Source of the DNA: Treponema sp. UBA3870
GTDB taxonomy: Bacteria > Spirochaetota > Spirochaetia > Treponematales > Treponemataceae
Assembly (NCBI GenBank): GCA_002392275.1
Contig: DGGQ01000056.1
Coordinates: 1-6,579 of the forward strand
DNA: 6,579 nt
Direction of reading: 5' to 3'
Positions 4,938 through 6,579 of this stretch are shown here, one piece after another. The notes under the pieces are model-generated. The model was not told where the DNA came from, did not search any database, and saw only the letters and a list, made by a program, of their open reading frames with translations. Within the stretch, counting starts at the first letter, position 1. Every line of letters begins with the position of its first letter. The translations under genes were made by a program, and so were the position numbers.

Positions 4938-5975
4938 CTAGTTTGCGCCGGTAAATCCTCGTGAGCGTTCAAAATGACTTACAAACGCCTGTAGTCCATT
5001 ATATACTCCCATGGCGACCTTCTTCAAGTAGGACTCGTCCCCCAGAAGCCTTGCCTCGGTCTCGTTGGTTAAAAACCCGATTTCCAGAAGCACACTCGGC
5101 ATCATGGAATTTTTGACAACAAACCAATCGTTCGCTTTCATGCCACGGGACTTGCTCAGGCTACCAACCTGCTCTCCAATGCCTTCAAGCACGAATTTTG
5201 ATATCAAAATTGATTCCAGTGTATACTCCTCCTCCATCATGTCGTTCAGAATCGACTGCACATCCTCGTCGTCCGAAACCTTCCTGTCCAGAACCTGCCT
5301 CCTGTAGTCCGGTGTCAGATACCATGCCTCATATCCGGAAACACTCTGGTCCAGGCTTGCGTTCACATGTATGGATACGTAAAGTATAGCCTCGTTTTCA
5401 TTCAGCCTTACGGAGTTGGCGATTTCCGTCCGCTCCTCCAGCTTTAGATACACGTCGGTGCTGCGTGTCATCAATATTCTCTTGTCGGGATAGGCTTTCT
5501 GCAGAAGGTCCCTCAACATAAGGCCTGTAGCAAGGGTTATGTCCTTCTCCTGAATGTTCACCTTCCTCCCGTCAAAAGTCCATTCCTTCAATGCACCGGG
5601 ATCCTTTCCACCATGCCCCGGGTCAATCAGGATTGCACCAATTTTGTAGCTGGAAATGTCAACAGTCCCGTTCAAAAAGTTTTCCGCGCCGCTCATAAAG
5701 GACTGGCTCACCATGAGGTTGTTGTCCTCGATGTACGGAGCGTCATCCTTGACAAGAAGCGTGAAATCCTTCAGCACAAAACCGTTTCCAACTGAAAAAG
5801 AAATGTAGTGTCCATTTTTTTCAAGAACCCCGGACCTGCTCAACGGGTCCCAATGGAGATTCATACCGTTTTCCCTTGCCTCCTCCACGAGATTCAAATC
5901 CCCGGCGGAAACCGAAAGCGGTAATGTGAAAAAAATTAGCGCTGTAAGCAAAACCCATTTCTTTATCACTTGCAA
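4938..5975 (-). CDS. Secreted N-acetylmuramoyl-L-alanine amidase (Amidase_3, zinc-dependent)
   Basis: This enzyme cleaves the bond between N-acetylmuramic acid and L-alanine of peptidoglycan in the periplasm. The 345-aa product has a signal peptide (about 1-24: KK, then WVLLTALIFFTLPLSV, ending SA). Residues 25-105 form an extra N-terminal domain with repeated short strands (WDPLSRSGVLEKNGHYISF, FVLKDFTLLV) that could be a copper-amine-oxidase-N-like binding module. Amidase_3 occupies 112-333 with all zinc and catalytic residues: H121 in IDPGHGGKDPGA, E143 in QEKDITLA, H203 in VSIHVNAS, and E298 in LLEIGFLTN. A helix-rich insert at 225-255, rich in D and E, sits where autoinhibitory helices occur in AmiC-type enzymes. 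The start is TTG 5975 or GTG 5969, both behind a weak AGAG. It follows the upstream gene by 6 bases, suggesting translational coupling. Confidence 0.95.
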   Translation of the reverse strand: MQVIKKWVLLTALIFFTLPLSVSAGDLNLVEEARENGMNLHWDPLSRSGVLEKNGHYISFSVGNGFVLKDFTLLVKDDAPYIEDNNLMVSQSFMSGAENFLNGTVDISSYKIGAILIDPGHGGKDPGALKEWTFDGRKVNIQEKDITLATGLMLRDLLQKAYPDKRILMTRSTDVYLKLEERTEIANSVRLNENEAILYVSIHVNASLDQSVSGYEAWYLTPDYRRQVLDRKVSDDEDVQSILNDMMEEEYTLESILISKFVLEGIGEQVGSLSKSRGMKANDWFVVKNSMMPSVLLEIGFLTNETEARLLGDESYLKKVAMGVYNGLQAFVSHFERSRGFTGAN

Positions 5976-5981
5976 TTTTCT

Positions 5982-6579
5982 CTACACGGCACCCCCCGCA
6001 GATTCGGAGGACACCTTTTTCAGGCTGTCGCAGACATACAGGATTCCCTGTATCCCCCCACGCAGCAGGGACCTCCAGAACAGTTTCTCATCAACAGCCG
6101 CATGGTCGGGGCTTATCGAATCGAACATATCCAAAGTCCTTTTAATACTTCGGTGGTTCCAGTCCTTAACATTATCGGCAATTTTTTGTAGACACACAGG
6201 TATTTTTGCCGAAGTTTTTTCACCGGCAGGAATGGTTCCCGATGTCTCAAGGTACCGGTCAAGCTCCCTTTCCGTGTCGGAATCAAGAACAAAGGCGTCT
6301 GGCGGAAAATTTTTTTCAGAGCCTTTCGATTTTCCTGAAAGAAATATGTCCGTCGAGCGGCATCCAGTGCAGAGTCTCTGGACAACAAAAGAAACAGCAT
6401 TCTCTGCTGACTCCACCGAAAGGTTCCTGTCCTTCGCAAGAGCGACAACATTTCCGCATTTCTCCACATTGTTGCGCGGAAAGTCAACACTGTCGCCGGG
6501 CTTTGTCCTTGCCATGCTGTTTTTGACAAAGGGATGGGAGGAGCAGGCCTCGAATCCATAAATCCTTTTAATTTTTCCC
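5982..6579 (-). CDS. Unrecognised protein, C-terminal part (5' end beyond the window)
   Basis: The reading frame is open from the right edge to a TAG at 5984-5982. An ATG at 6515 would give 177 aa, but it has no Shine-Dalgarno, and the frame continues upstream with a plausible sequence (IKRIYGFEACSSHPFVKN), so I treat the gene as truncated by the window. Visible features are PGDSVDFPRNNVEKCGNVV just after the ATG, a predicted helix SVESAENAVSFVVQRL, a CTGC motif (C49 and C52 counted from that ATG), and a C-terminal helical part from about residue 100. No membrane segment is seen. It ends 6 bases before the amidase start, so they are probably co-transcribed. I do not recognise the family. A competing frame (6559-6113) has AAAGGA before its ATG, but its product is Arg- and Pro-rich and looks like a shadow. 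Confidence 0.6.
   Translation of the reverse strand, partial: GKIKRIYGFEACSSHPFVKNSMARTKPGDSVDFPRNNVEKCGNVVALAKDRNLSVESAENAVSFVVQRLCTGCRSTDIFLSGKSKGSEKNFPPDAFVLDSDTERELDRYLETSGTIPAGEKTSAKIPVCLQKIADNVKDWNHRSIKRTLDMFDSISPDHAAVDEKLFWRSLLRGGIQGILYVCDSLKKVSSESAGGAV

Noticed and set aside
6113..6559. 148-aa frame with AAAGGA before its ATG
   Set aside because: Arg- and Pro-rich shadow of the frame 5982-6579, which has protein-like composition and continues beyond the window.
5926..6561. 211-codon plus-strand open frame
   Set aside because: Lies opposite the amidase start and the unrecognised gene, with Ser/Phe-rich composition typical of an antisense shadow and no ribosome binding site noted.

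Overview
The window looks like chromosomal core DNA of a Treponema-type spirochaete. The strongest marker is a full-length FlaA, the sheath protein of periplasmic flagella, which is restricted to spirochaetes. It lies downstream of an N-acetylmuramoyl-L-alanine amidase and a GerMN-domain lipo- or membrane-anchored protein, an order I recall from Treponema pallidum around its flaA gene (memory, not checked). Base composition is moderate and codon use is even, and no mobile element, phage gene or CRISPR array is visible.

Read from the right, most genes run on the minus strand. Positions 6579-5982 hold the C-terminal part of an unrecognised protein. It is followed after 6 bases by the secreted amidase (5975-4938) and then a GerMN protein (4879-4427, after start reassignment). 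After a 213-base leader region with its own sigma70-type promoter comes flaA (4213-3161), closed by a clear hairpin terminator. Next is a synthetase-only RelA/SpoT protein with a C-terminal TPR array (3035-1800). Just past its stop is a near-consensus promoter driving a tRNA-Glu(UUC) gene (1738-1667) with its own terminator (1662-1634).

The left part has one plus-strand gene (806-1552). It encodes a protein with a PD-(D/E)XK-like nuclease-fold core and a winged-helix-like tail, and it ends inside a five-copy heptanucleotide tandem repeat. Divergent from it is the start of the division and cell-wall (dcw) operon: mraZ (703-254) and the 5' end of rsmH (170-1). The mraZ leader carries four TGG-type elements at exact 10-base spacing. 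This matches the known MraZ operator layout, and one element overlaps the mraZ ribosome binding site.

Functionally, most of the window concerns the cell envelope: peptidoglycan cleavage, periplasmic flagellar sheath and control of division genes. The alarmone synthetase and tRNA-Glu are linked to growth control. The items most worth following up are the TPR-fused alarmone synthetase, the mraZ operator/RBS overlap, the nuclease-fold gene with its strange start region, and the repeat at its stop codon.
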